Assembly (NCBI GenBank): GCA_003225175.1
Contig: QIBA01000071.1
Span: 17,909 to 81,908, forward strand
From: Acidobacteriota bacterium
GTDB lineage: Bacteria; Acidobacteriota; Terriglobia; Terriglobales; Acidobacteriaceae
Direction of reading: 5' to 3'
Length of the DNA stretch: 64,000 nt
Shown here: positions 18,156-25,679 of the stretch, piece after piece
How positions within the stretch are numbered: the stretch's first letter is position 1
Layout of the letters: every line of letters begins with the position of its first letter
Program-made: the position numbers and the translations under genes
The notes under the pieces: generated by a model
What the model saw: only the letters and a program-made list of their open reading frames with translations
The model's database searches: none
What the model was told of the DNA's origin: nothing

Positions 18156-18183
18156 TTGATGGATGGCGTGACCACAAAACATC

Positions 18184-18210
18184 GGGCCTCCAGTACTGTA
18201 CCGGAGGCCC
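18184..18210 (-). terminator. terminator of the pil operon
   Basis: Downstream of the pilQ stop on the minus strand there is an 8-bp perfect stem, GGGCCTCC paired with GGAGGCCC, around an 11-base loop, followed by GATGTTTT. It separates the pil operon from the peptidase-acc operon and explains why the upstream ATG at 18182 is unlikely to be the peptidase start. Confidence 0.7.
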
Positions 18211-18232
18211 TCGGCGAACGAGCTGCCCAGGT

Positions 18233-20665
18233 TTAGGACTGAAGGATTCTTGGCGTAATGAAGAAGATCAGTTCCTGGGTCGAGGTGCTGACTGCCTTCC
18301 GCTTGAACAGATTTCCCAATATCGGAAGATCCCCAAGCAGAGGAACTTGCTGGCGGGAGATGGTATCTGCGGTCTGGATCACGCCGCCGATTACGACCGT
18401 TCCACCGTCTGATACGAGTACCTGCGTGGTCGCCTGTTGCGTGATCAGCTCAGGATTGCCGGCAACCTGCTGTCCGAAGTTCGGAGTGGTGTTCTCCACA
18501 TCAACGTTCAGGAAGATCGTATTGTCAGAGGTAATCTGCGGCTGGACTTGCAGCCGGAGGAATGCATCCACATATGTGGTCGTAGGCGGACCACCCAATT
18601 GCGCTGCAGTCACAACCGGAATGCGGACGCCTTGACGAACGAGCGCTTGAATGTTGCTTTGAGTGACGACTCGCGGACGCGAGAGAATCTTGATCAACCC
18701 ACGGTCTTCTGCAGCTGTAAGAATCACATCAAGCCGGTAATTGTTCGTGGCGTTGATGAAGCTTAGGCCAGTGGTTGCGCCCACTGCTGGAAAGTTGCTG
18801 AACAGTGGAATCTGGTTGCCTCCAACGATGATGTATTTCGGCGCAGTGATTCCCGTGGCCTGAAGTGGCGACGATCCCACTATGCCGGCCCCGCCCACAG
18901 CCGAGACGTTGTTTCCGTACCCAAATCCAACCTGAGCTCCAAGATCGCGTGCGAAGCTGCGTGTAGCAGCCACGACGCGAGCCTCGATTTCAACCTGCTG
19001 TGTCTTACGATCGAGTTCCTTTACCAGCCGATCGAGTCCCGGGATTACGCTCGGGATATCTTGGATAATCAGCGAATTCGTGCGATCGTCGGCTATGATG
19101 TCGCCGCGCTTGGAGAGGAATGCCTTTAAAGTCGGGACAATGGTCTTGGCCGATGCATAGCTTAGATAACGGGTGACTGTGACGCGATCAACGGCCAGTG
19201 CTTGAGCTTCCTGCGTTGCACGCAGAGCGTCGGCTTCCCTGCGCAAAGTGTCGGGTAGCGCGATACGCAGCACGTTGCCGTTCAACTGGCATTGCAGCCC
19301 ATTATTCTGCAGCACGATGGCGAGCGCCTGGTCCCAAGGTACGTCATCAAGCACGATTGTCAAGGTTCCATTGACACCGGGATCCAGAACTACGTTCAGC
19401 CCGCTGATTTCATGAATCAGGCGGAAGAAGTCTTTAAGATCGACGTCCTTCAGATTTACCGAAATGGGCTCGCCGGTGTAACGACCTGTGTTGCAATTCT
19501 GAGTTGCCGCCGCTGCCGCCATTGCCTGACCGCCACTGGGCTGCGCTGCTTGCATCATTGCAGCTTGCAGCACCTGCGGCTTTATCTCGGCGTGACTCGG
19601 ACCTGCAGAAAGAGGAATTTCGACCTGAGGCGCAGCACCCAGAATTTTAGCTGCCTCTGAAGCCCGCTCAGTGGCTGTTTTCTCCTGCGCCGGCTGCTGC
19701 TCTCGAGTTACTTCGTGATACTGCGGCTGTACGACCACAAAGTCCTGAGCCTGTGGCTTCACTGCAGCAGTGGCGGATGTCCCGTTACTGCGACGACTGG
19801 ATGTGACCGTGCCCGGCATAGAAGGCATGCTGCCATCCGCCAAAGCCGCTCCTCGAGCCGCCAGCGGCCGGAGCTTAACCACTAGCTTGTCGCTTAGATT
19901 CGCGAGCTGAAAATCTTGCGGCGATTTCAGATCCAGTACTACGCGCGTCGTAGGCGGCTCGGCTTGATACTGCGACATCCGCACCATGTTCACATCGGCG
20001 GCGTGTACAGGAATGTTATGCGGACGTGATTCTGGTACGGCGTTGGGAAGGTCGATCACCAGGCGATCCGGCGACTTCAGAGTCAACACCTTCGGCGTGA
20101 GGACTCCACTGATTCGAATTTCTACATTCGTGCCCTCGTGTCCGCGAACCACCGAGATTCCCCGGACCCGCGCAACTGGTGCATTCGCGTACATTGCTGC
20201 GGGTTTCACTGGGGAAGGGCGCGAGAAGCTTGTGCTTGCAGTTTCTCCAGCTTTATCTGTCGAAGCTATTGGCAGCGAGTCGGTACTCACTGACACCAGC
20301 ACTGCATTCTGTTCGTTGGACAGCTGTACGCTGGCATGTGAAGCGAGAGTCAACTCAACTCGGGCGATCTGGCTTCCATTGGCGGCTTTGTAGGAGTGGA
20401 CCTGATATGAGCTGATTCCGGGAATGCTGACGGTATGAGTATTAGTGTCGAGTGTGCCGACATCTACGCCGGGGAAATCGACCAGCAATAAGTTGTCGAC
20501 TGGCCTATATTCGTTGTGAGTAAGAGCGCCATTCGCGCGGATGGTGACGACAGCAGCGTTGCCATTACTTTGAACGCTGATGTCCGTCAACCGCGAATCG
20601 GCAGCGGCAAGCGCGGTCAGCAAGGGAACCGCCAGCGCCACACTCAGAAGTTGCTTCAGCCTCAT
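18233..20665 (-). CDS. pilQ: type IV pilus secretin PilQ
   Basis: An 810-residue outer-membrane secretin through which the pilus exits. The signal peptide is residues 1-22. Two AMIN domains (about 25-130 and 165-270; LTDISVQSNGNAAVVTIR and ARVRGISVVRGHEGTNVEI) bind peptidoglycan. A low-complexity region follows. The secretin/TonB short domain has SVNLKDVDLKDFFRLI, and the N1 domain and secretin core follow with NSLIIQDIPSVIPGLDRL, VEIEARVV and the C-terminal PLLGDLPILGNLFKRKAV signature. A GAGGAGAG site precedes the ATG. It is the last gene of the pil operon, 326 bp beyond pilP. Confidence 0.96.
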   Translation of the reverse strand: MRLKQLLSVALAVPLLTALAAADSRLTDISVQSNGNAAVVTIRANGALTHNEYRPVDNLLLVDFPGVDVGTLDTNTHTVSIPGISSYQVHSYKAANGSQIARVELTLASHASVQLSNEQNAVLVSVSTDSLPIASTDKAGETASTSFSRPSPVKPAAMYANAPVARVRGISVVRGHEGTNVEIRISGVLTPKVLTLKSPDRLVIDLPNAVPESRPHNIPVHAADVNMVRMSQYQAEPPTTRVVLDLKSPQDFQLANLSDKLVVKLRPLAARGAALADGSMPSMPGTVTSSRRSNGTSATAAVKPQAQDFVVVQPQYHEVTREQQPAQEKTATERASEAAKILGAAPQVEIPLSAGPSHAEIKPQVLQAAMMQAAQPSGGQAMAAAAATQNCNTGRYTGEPISVNLKDVDLKDFFRLIHEISGLNVVLDPGVNGTLTIVLDDVPWDQALAIVLQNNGLQCQLNGNVLRIALPDTLRREADALRATQEAQALAVDRVTVTRYLSYASAKTIVPTLKAFLSKRGDIIADDRTNSLIIQDIPSVIPGLDRLVKELDRKTQQVEIEARVVAATRSFARDLGAQVGFGYGNNVSAVGGAGIVGSSPLQATGITAPKYIIVGGNQIPLFSNFPAVGATTGLSFINATNNYRLDVILTAAEDRGLIKILSRPRVVTQSNIQALVRQGVRIPVVTAAQLGGPPTTTYVDAFLRLQVQPQITSDNTIFLNVDVENTTPNFGQQVAGNPELITQQATTQVLVSDGGTVVIGGVIQTADTISRQQVPLLGDLPILGNLFKRKAVSTSTQELIFFITPRILQS

Positions 20666-20991
20666 CTCTATCTCTCCTCACGGTCCGATATTTCTACCGA
20701 ACGCGGCGCGGATTGAAGGCCCAGGAATCACATTCCCATTTAGGACCTGCTACCGCTTTTGGAATTTGCCCACCGCGCAATCCAGGTTATGAAGCACGCG
20801 GTTACTACCATCCCAGGAACTTTGGCCGGACTCCACTCTCAAGCGGATTTGCTGCAACTGCTTTGAAACCCGACGCGAGCCTTCGTGCGATTCACAGGCA
20901 GGATCCATCTATGTGTACTAACTTGGTTCCGCTTCCAGAGTCCGCACTGGGACATGAAAGCACTCTTACATACTTGATGCCTGCGCGCTTA
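20666..20991. other. 326-bp gap between pilP and pilQ, no gene seen
   Basis: Apart from the pilQ ribosome binding site near 20672-20682, I see no convincing gene, terminator or repeat here. The length suggests pilQ may also have its own promoter, but no clear -10/-35 pair stands out. Confidence 0.6.
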
Positions 20992-21804
20992 CTAAACCGC
21001 CGGGGCAGAAACCTTCTTGACAACCTCCTTGGAGATGGGCCGTCCGAGGATGTCGTTACTCTCTTCTCTAAACACCACGCTATCTCCGGTGATCTTTACA
21101 ACGCTACCGTTGAACAGCGAATCACGTTCATGCAGCACATAAGGCCGTTTTGAGATGTTCTCGACCAGTGCAAAATTTCCCGACTTCATCTGCACGATGC
21201 CTTTGAGCACGATCTGATCGACGATCAGGCATTTCTTTCCCGTTGTGCAGCCCGCACCCGGGCCGTGAGCGCCCGACGCCAGTGGGCTCACAAAGGGATC
21301 GCGTTTGCCCGGACTCGGCAGTTTCCTCGGCGCGCTTTCAACTACTTCGGAGGACGGCTCTTTCTTCACTTCCGCAGGCTTGGTGTTTTCCGGTTTCGGA
21401 GCGGCTTTGGCTTGCACTGGTGCGGCTTGTTTCGGCGCTGCCTTTTGCGACGCCGGCGTCTTTGCCTGCGGCTTGGCAGCTTGCGTCTTTGCTGGTTGAG
21501 CAGCGGCTTTTGCCTGTGTTTTCGCAGTCTGAGTAGAAGTTTTCGCTTGCGCTTTGGCGGGTTGAGCTGGGGTTGGCTGCGCAGCCGACTTGCCTTGCGT
21601 CTTTGCCGGTTGCGTGGGGGGCTGCGCGGACTTCGCCTTTGGCTTGAATGGATTCTTGGCTGGAGACTTCGTCGCGCCTGCATCCTTCTTTGGCGCCTGT
21701 ATTTGAGGAGGATTCGGCTGTACCGTCTGAGAAGCGGGAGCCGTCTGGGCAGCTAGCGCTCCTGCCAGAAGTGCAGTCGCAACAATGTGAGCTGTGACTT
21801 TCAT
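20992..21804 (-). CDS. pilP: type IV pilus assembly protein PilP with long low-complexity linker
   Basis: A 270-residue protein with an N-terminal signal (VTAHIVATALLAGALAAQ). Residues about 30-165 are an Ala/Lys/Gln/Pro-rich spacer made of degenerate QPAKTQAKAA-like units. The C-terminal part, about 168-262, is the PilP fold: PGKRDPFVSPL, then VLKGIVQMKSGNFALVEN and PYVLHERDSLFNGSVVKI. PilP links the inner-membrane PilMNO platform to PilQ. The very long spacer is unusual compared with proteobacterial PilP and may span a wider periplasm. It lies 15 bp after pilO. Confidence 0.9.
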   Translation of the reverse strand: MKVTAHIVATALLAGALAAQTAPASQTVQPNPPQIQAPKKDAGATKSPAKNPFKPKAKSAQPPTQPAKTQGKSAAQPTPAQPAKAQAKTSTQTAKTQAKAAAQPAKTQAAKPQAKTPASQKAAPKQAAPVQAKAAPKPENTKPAEVKKEPSSEVVESAPRKLPSPGKRDPFVSPLASGAHGPGAGCTTGKKCLIVDQIVLKGIVQMKSGNFALVENISKRPYVLHERDSLFNGSVVKITGDSVVFREESNDILGRPISKEVVKKVSAPAV

Positions 21805-21819
21805 GTGTCTCCTCGTTGT

Positions 21820-22485
21820 TTAGCTCGCTTTCTTTCCCGGCGCCTGACCGGAAGCCGCTGCCGTCGCTGCAGGCGCGGCTGGCGCAGGCTTAGACGGAGA
21901 GCTGAAGAAAGTCTTCGCCGTGCAGGAAACTGTTACGGTTTCCCCGGGAGCATAGTCATACTTCCGTCTCACAGCAGATTGTTTACTTTGAATTCCGGCC
22001 ATGCGCAGATTGTCAACGTTGATGATTCGTTCGCTGGTTCCTACGCGCTCGAAGAATTTCAACATGGCGAAATACGGCCCATCGAGTTCCAAATCGAACG
22101 GAACTTCGGTGTAGTACTGCTTGGCCACAATGGGCTTCGCCAGATAATCGCGAATCTCAACTCCCGCCTGCTGAGCGTTCTGTTGCAAGTCACGCATGAA
22201 CTGGTCCGCTGTCTTCTGATCTGGAACGATCTGCTTTTGCCGGTCCATCTGCCGCTGCAAGGATTCGATCTGCAGCTCGATTTCCTTGAGCTGCGATTCA
22301 TAAGGTTTCATGCGCGCATTTTCTGCCTGCAGCACTTTCAATTTCGCTATGGATGCATCGTTCGCTGCGCGCATTGCCTCGAATCCTGGAACTGGACCGT
22401 ACCAGGCGCCGGCAAAAATTGCGGCGCCCACCACCGCGAAGATCACGAAGCGTGCCAAGAATGGAAGTTGATTGAATTTTTCCAT
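21820..22485 (-). CDS. pilO: type IV pilus inner-membrane platform protein PilO
   Basis: A 221-residue protein from the ATG at 22483-22485 (MEKFNQLPFLARF), with GGAG 8 bases upstream. One N-terminal membrane helix (FVIFAVVGAAIFAGAWYG) is followed by a coiled coil (about 40-90; LKEIELQIESLQRQMDRQ) and a ferredoxin-like periplasmic domain (about 100-195; YYTEVPFDLELDGPYFAMLK). PilO dimerises with PilN below PilQ. It sits between pilN (17 bp gap) and pilP. Confidence 0.93.
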   Translation of the reverse strand: MEKFNQLPFLARFVIFAVVGAAIFAGAWYGPVPGFEAMRAANDASIAKLKVLQAENARMKPYESQLKEIELQIESLQRQMDRQKQIVPDQKTADQFMRDLQQNAQQAGVEIRDYLAKPIVAKQYYTEVPFDLELDGPYFAMLKFFERVGTSERIINVDNLRMAGIQSKQSAVRRKYDYAPGETVTVSCTAKTFFSSPSKPAPAAPAATAAASGQAPGKKAS

Positions 22486-22502
22486 GATGATTCTCCGTGC
22501 CG

Positions 22503-23120
22503 CTACGACTTCTTTCCGGCTGCATTCGGCGGCAGCTTCTCGCAAATTAAGCTGAAATTGAATGCCTGCAGTTTTTTCTCTGCCTCATCCTGATAGGCTT
22601 CCTTGATTTCGACCGTCTTGAAATATCCGGTCTTCATCAGATTCGTCATCAGGTTGGCCACCGCATTGGAACTCAGCGCTGTACCCTCCACATTCACATT
22701 GTTTCCAGCGTCGCTCATGGCAACGAGCCACACTTCATCGGTGTTGTTCACGGTGGCGCTGACGGTTGTCAGTAAGTCGACCGGACCTGACTGGCTGGCG
22801 CGCAGCGAATCGATAATCTTGACGCGTTGTTCGTACTCGTCTCTGACTGCCTGACGCTGCTCGAATCGAGCCTTAGTCTGCGCCAGTTGCTGTGCCTCCC
22901 GCTGAGCAGCATCCATTTGCTTCTTGATCTCGAGCGCCTGGTTGTTCAGTTGAGTTTGATACCACCAGATCGAGCCGACGGTGATGGCAAGAACGATGAT
23001 GGCCGCCATTGCATTCGAAGAATTCGGCGAGCCTCCACTCTCGAATTCGATGGCCGTTGTTGCCATCGCGGAACGTCTGCTTTTCGGTTTCGATTTGCCA
23101 AGAAGGTTGATGCGAATCAT
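22503..23120 (-). CDS. pilN: type IV pilus inner-membrane platform protein PilN
   Basis: A 205-residue bitopic protein. The N-terminus MIRINLLGKSKPKSRRS carries the conserved INLL motif that binds PilM. One membrane helix (MAAIIVLAITVGSIWWY) is followed by a coiled coil and a periplasmic domain (VDLLTTVSATVNNTDEVWL). The start overlaps the pilM end by 4 bp, so the two are translationally coupled. Confidence 0.94.
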   Translation of the reverse strand: MIRINLLGKSKPKSRRSAMATTAIEFESGGSPNSSNAMAAIIVLAITVGSIWWYQTQLNNQALEIKKQMDAAQREAQQLAQTKARFEQRQAVRDEYEQRVKIIDSLRASQSGPVDLLTTVSATVNNTDEVWLVAMSDAGNNVNVEGTALSSNAVANLMTNLMKTGYFKTVEIKEAYQDEAEKKLQAFNFSLICEKLPPNAAGKKS

Positions 23121-24166
23121 AGCGACTCAAAACTCCTAAGGGCGAGTCCCACGGCCACTGCGAGCTGCCCCGCGTTCTCCCCAACAAAATCTCCAGCGCC
23201 ATTCGCCTGAATGCGCTGGAACGGATTCAGGATCTCCACCGGCATCGAAAATTCCTGGCGCAAAGCCTCTGTCAGACCGGGAACTGCTGAGGAACCGCCC
23301 GCGAGATAAATCTTTTCAATGTGCGACCCCGCTGCTGTAGCACGGAAGAAATCAAACGTCTTCTGGATTTCGAGAACGATGATTTCCGTCACCTGCTTCA
23401 ATATGGGAAGCTTTGCATCGGGACTCACCTTCCCGATCGTCTCTCCCATCTTCAGAGCTTCAGCATCGTCAAAGCTGAGATCGAGCTCTTTCTGCAGCGA
23501 GTCCGTGTACTGATTGCCGCCAACACTGACATCGCGCGTAAACAACGGCGTGCTGCCCTTGACGATGTTGATGTTCATCACACTCGCGCCAATGTTCAGC
23601 AACGCAACGGTAGAAGTGGGGGAGGGCTCGTAGTTGTACTCGTAGCAGTTCTGCAGAGCGAAGGCGTCGATATCGACCACTTCGGGAATTTTCCCAGAGA
23701 GCGAAAGAACGTTCGTGTAGTTAAGGATCTTGTCTTTCTTCACTGCCGCCAGCAGTACGTCCATCTGCGGCTCATTGGCATTCTCCGAGAGCACCTGGTA
23801 GTCGATGTTCACGTCGTTCATGTCGAACGGGATGTACTGCGCAGCTTCCGTCTGCAGGAGCTCAGGCACTTCGCTTTCGGGCACGGTCTGCATCGAGATC
23901 TTCTTTACGATTACCGAGTGACCGCTAACCGCGGTCGCGACCAGCTTCGACCCGAACTTGCGCTCGGAGAAGAGCTTGGAGATAGCGCTCGAGACGCTGC
24001 CTGAGTCGACGATCATGGAGTCCACCACGATGTCCGAGCCGAGCCGCTCCATACCCAGGTGAGCCACCTGGATCTCGCCCTTGACCTTCTTCAGCTCAAC
24101 GGCCTTAATGCTGCTGGAGCCGATATCCAACCCAACAATTGTTCTCGACGATCCAAATCCGAACAT
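23117..24166 (-). CDS. pilM: type IV pilus assembly actin-like ATPase PilM
   Basis: A 349-residue actin/FtsA-like cytosolic protein. The phosphate-1 motif VGLDIGSSSIKAVELKKV is at the N-terminus, the phosphate-2 region is ALLNIGASVMNINIV, and the adenosine motif is IYLAGGSSAVPGLTEALR. It binds the PilN N-terminus and forms the cytoplasmic ring of the pilus base. It overlaps pilN by 4 bp and follows the small HTH gene by 11 bp. Confidence 0.96.
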   Translation of the reverse strand: MFGFGSSRTIVGLDIGSSSIKAVELKKVKGEIQVAHLGMERLGSDIVVDSMIVDSGSVSSAISKLFSERKFGSKLVATAVSGHSVIVKKISMQTVPESEVPELLQTEAAQYIPFDMNDVNIDYQVLSENANEPQMDVLLAAVKKDKILNYTNVLSLSGKIPEVVDIDAFALQNCYEYNYEPSPTSTVALLNIGASVMNINIVKGSTPLFTRDVSVGGNQYTDSLQKELDLSFDDAEALKMGETIGKVSPDAKLPILKQVTEIIVLEIQKTFDFFRATAAGSHIEKIYLAGGSSAVPGLTEALRQEFSMPVEILNPFQRIQANGAGDFVGENAGQLAVAVGLALRSFESL

Positions 24167-24177
24167 TCTTTGCCTCG

Positions 24178-24420
24178 CTATTGGCCGATGGCGGCCCGTG
24201 CGGCCCGCGGCCTCTTCTTAGTCGTGCTCTTCGCTTCCCCGACTGAGCTCTTCTCTTCCATCCACTGGTCGAGAATCGTCTTCTTGAATTTCCAGCGGTT
24301 GCCCAGTTTGAAAGCCGGGATTTTCTCTTCGTAAACGTATTTGTAGAGCGTGTCGGGACTAACGCCCAGGTACTGCGAAGCCTGGCGAATATTCATCACT
24401 TCACGCGAATCTGCACCCAT
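24178..24420 (-). CDS. excisionase/BldC-like helix-turn-helix protein heading the pil operon
   Basis: An 80-residue DNA-binding protein of the MerR-like excisionase fold (MNIRQASQYLGVSPDTLYKY, then KIPAFKLGNRWKFKKTIL with the wing and an Lys/Arg contact stretch). A basic, disordered tail of about 25 residues (TTKKRPRAARAAIGQ) follows. It is the first gene of the pilMNOPQ transcript, 11 bp before pilM, so it probably regulates the operon or a related pilus gene set. The family is shared with phage excisionases, but there is no integrase nearby. Confidence 0.88.
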   Translation of the reverse strand: MGADSREVMNIRQASQYLGVSPDTLYKYVYEEKIPAFKLGNRWKFKKTILDQWMEEKSSVGEAKSTTKKRPRAARAAIGQ

Positions 24421-24975
24421 AAATGCCTAGACCTTTCCACGAATGTTGCTTCCCTGAATCGAACTCCACGGGAATTGCCTCATCGGACTGGGGCCTGAAG
24501 AGGAAGAGTCCTCTGCTTTCTCGGGGGGGAAACTTAAGGTAGGCGTGTTATACCCCGGTTGCTCCGGGGTGTGTCAAGGGAGAGTTCCGTGTTTCTTCCG
24601 GGTTTTATCCCGTTTTCTTCGGATTTTCGTACATGTACCTTGGTGCTCCCGGCGACATACTGTGCTTCTCGCAAAGGCCGATCACAATCCGTAGTGGTAT
24701 TGATGCACATTGGACGGAAAGAAGACCGAGCCCTTTCGTAAGTCAGCCCTAAAACGCGCGAGGCATACCACTTAGGACAGTGAATCGGGGGTAGCGGACA
24801 GGCACAGCGAGGAGGTTTACTGCCAGAGAGGGCGTTTGGTTTATCAATTCGGCCGGTGGTAGCTCCTGACTCAGTAGCTGATTAAGGAACCAAATGAGTT
24901 AAGCGCCAGAATAATAAGGGACCTAGAGGGACCGCCGGCAGCCTCTCGGCAGGCCTTTGGTGTTATGTTCCAGAT
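24421..24975. other. 555-bp intergenic region upstream of the pil operon
   Basis: This gap must hold the pil operon promoter. The visible structure is a GC-rich hairpin near 24551-24569 (ACCCCGG, TTGCT, CCGGGGT) about 130 bases before the HTH gene, plus a GGAAAGG-like ribosome binding site at 24430-24440 on the minus strand. I could not identify a c-di-GMP riboswitch or a clear sigma-54 site. No gene is evident. Confidence 0.5.
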
Positions 24976-25230
24976 TTATTGCTTCTGACTGGCTACTGCT
25001 GCAAAGTTCGCCTGAAGATCCAGCAGGTCTTCCAGCACCCGCTTACGCCGTTCGGCTTCTCTCGCACGTCCAGAGAGGCTGGCGAGCAACTCAAGATCCA
25101 CAGACCTTGCATCATGCTGCAACTGACAGCATTGCTCGAATAATTCACGATTTAAGCGCGCCGAAAGAAGCCTCAGCTTTTCAAGTTCGCAAGCGGCCTT
25201 CCTGGCGTCGATCAGTGGGGGGACCGACAT
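24976..25230 (-). CDS. small helical hypothetical protein
   Basis: An 84-residue protein (MSVPPLIDARKAACELEKLR...) that looks wholly alpha-helical and charged, with heptad-like leucines through ARSVDLELLASLSGRAREAE and RKRVLEDLLDLQANFAAV. The ATG at 25228-25230 is chosen because TTTTGAGGC lies 5-10 bases upstream; the open frame continues further upstream but is Cys/Phe-rich and unconvincing. No family is recognised. The spacing of cysteines in FEQCCQLQHD gives no clear metal motif. Confidence 0.5.
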   Translation of the reverse strand: MSVPPLIDARKAACELEKLRLLSARLNRELFEQCCQLQHDARSVDLELLASLSGRAREAERRKRVLEDLLDLQANFAAVASQKQ

Positions 25231-25679
25231 CGCATGCCTCAAAAGAAAATCAGAAAATCGTTTGTTGCTGATTTCGAAGAAGAAGAAGTGAGCCCGAGCG
25301 TTTGCGGCTCTGTTTTCCTGGCGCTTCTGCCTTTCAGTAAATACGACGCCAAGATGCGCCACCGCGTTGCTGCCAAAATTCGGTGCACTAGCACTTTCGC
25401 GGTTGCAAATGGATGGGTCTTTATGACTCCACAGCAGACGGTACTGACGTCGAAATGCTCCAGCCGATTGCCTCTCAGCCAATTTTTCCCACCGTCAGCA
25501 TATCCTTCAGAATTCCTGATACTCGCGAATCGTCGGTATTCATGCGGGTTCCAGAATCAAAAGATTCTGCACGGAGAAATTTCCTGCCCTTTTCCTGAGG
25601 CAGGGAATCGGGCGAGCAGCAAAGGATGCGTCTAGGCGTATGAATGCGATGCGAGAGTCGGCGCAGCGTCGAAGGTGAG
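25231..25679. other. 449-bp gap, no convincing gene
   Basis: Short open frames occur on both strands (for example 25413-25598 on plus), but none has a good ribosome binding site or recognisable domain. The region may contain the decayed remains of a gene. Downstream of the HTH-TPR gene stop I see no strong terminator. Confidence 0.45.

Noticed and set aside
18153..18182. Earlier in-frame ATG for the Xaa-Pro peptidase
   Set aside because: It lies within the tail of the pilQ terminator hairpin; the ATG at 18155 gives the canonical N-terminus.
21787..22593. A 268-residue open frame on the plus strand over pilO/pilP
   Set aside because: It overlaps conserved pilO and pilP completely and has no recognisable domain.
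24178..24420. Phage excisionase interpretation of the small HTH gene
   Set aside because: It is cotranscribed with pilM and has no integrase or att site nearby.
25413..25598. 61-residue plus-strand frame
   Set aside because: No ribosome binding site and no recognisable fold; probably chance.
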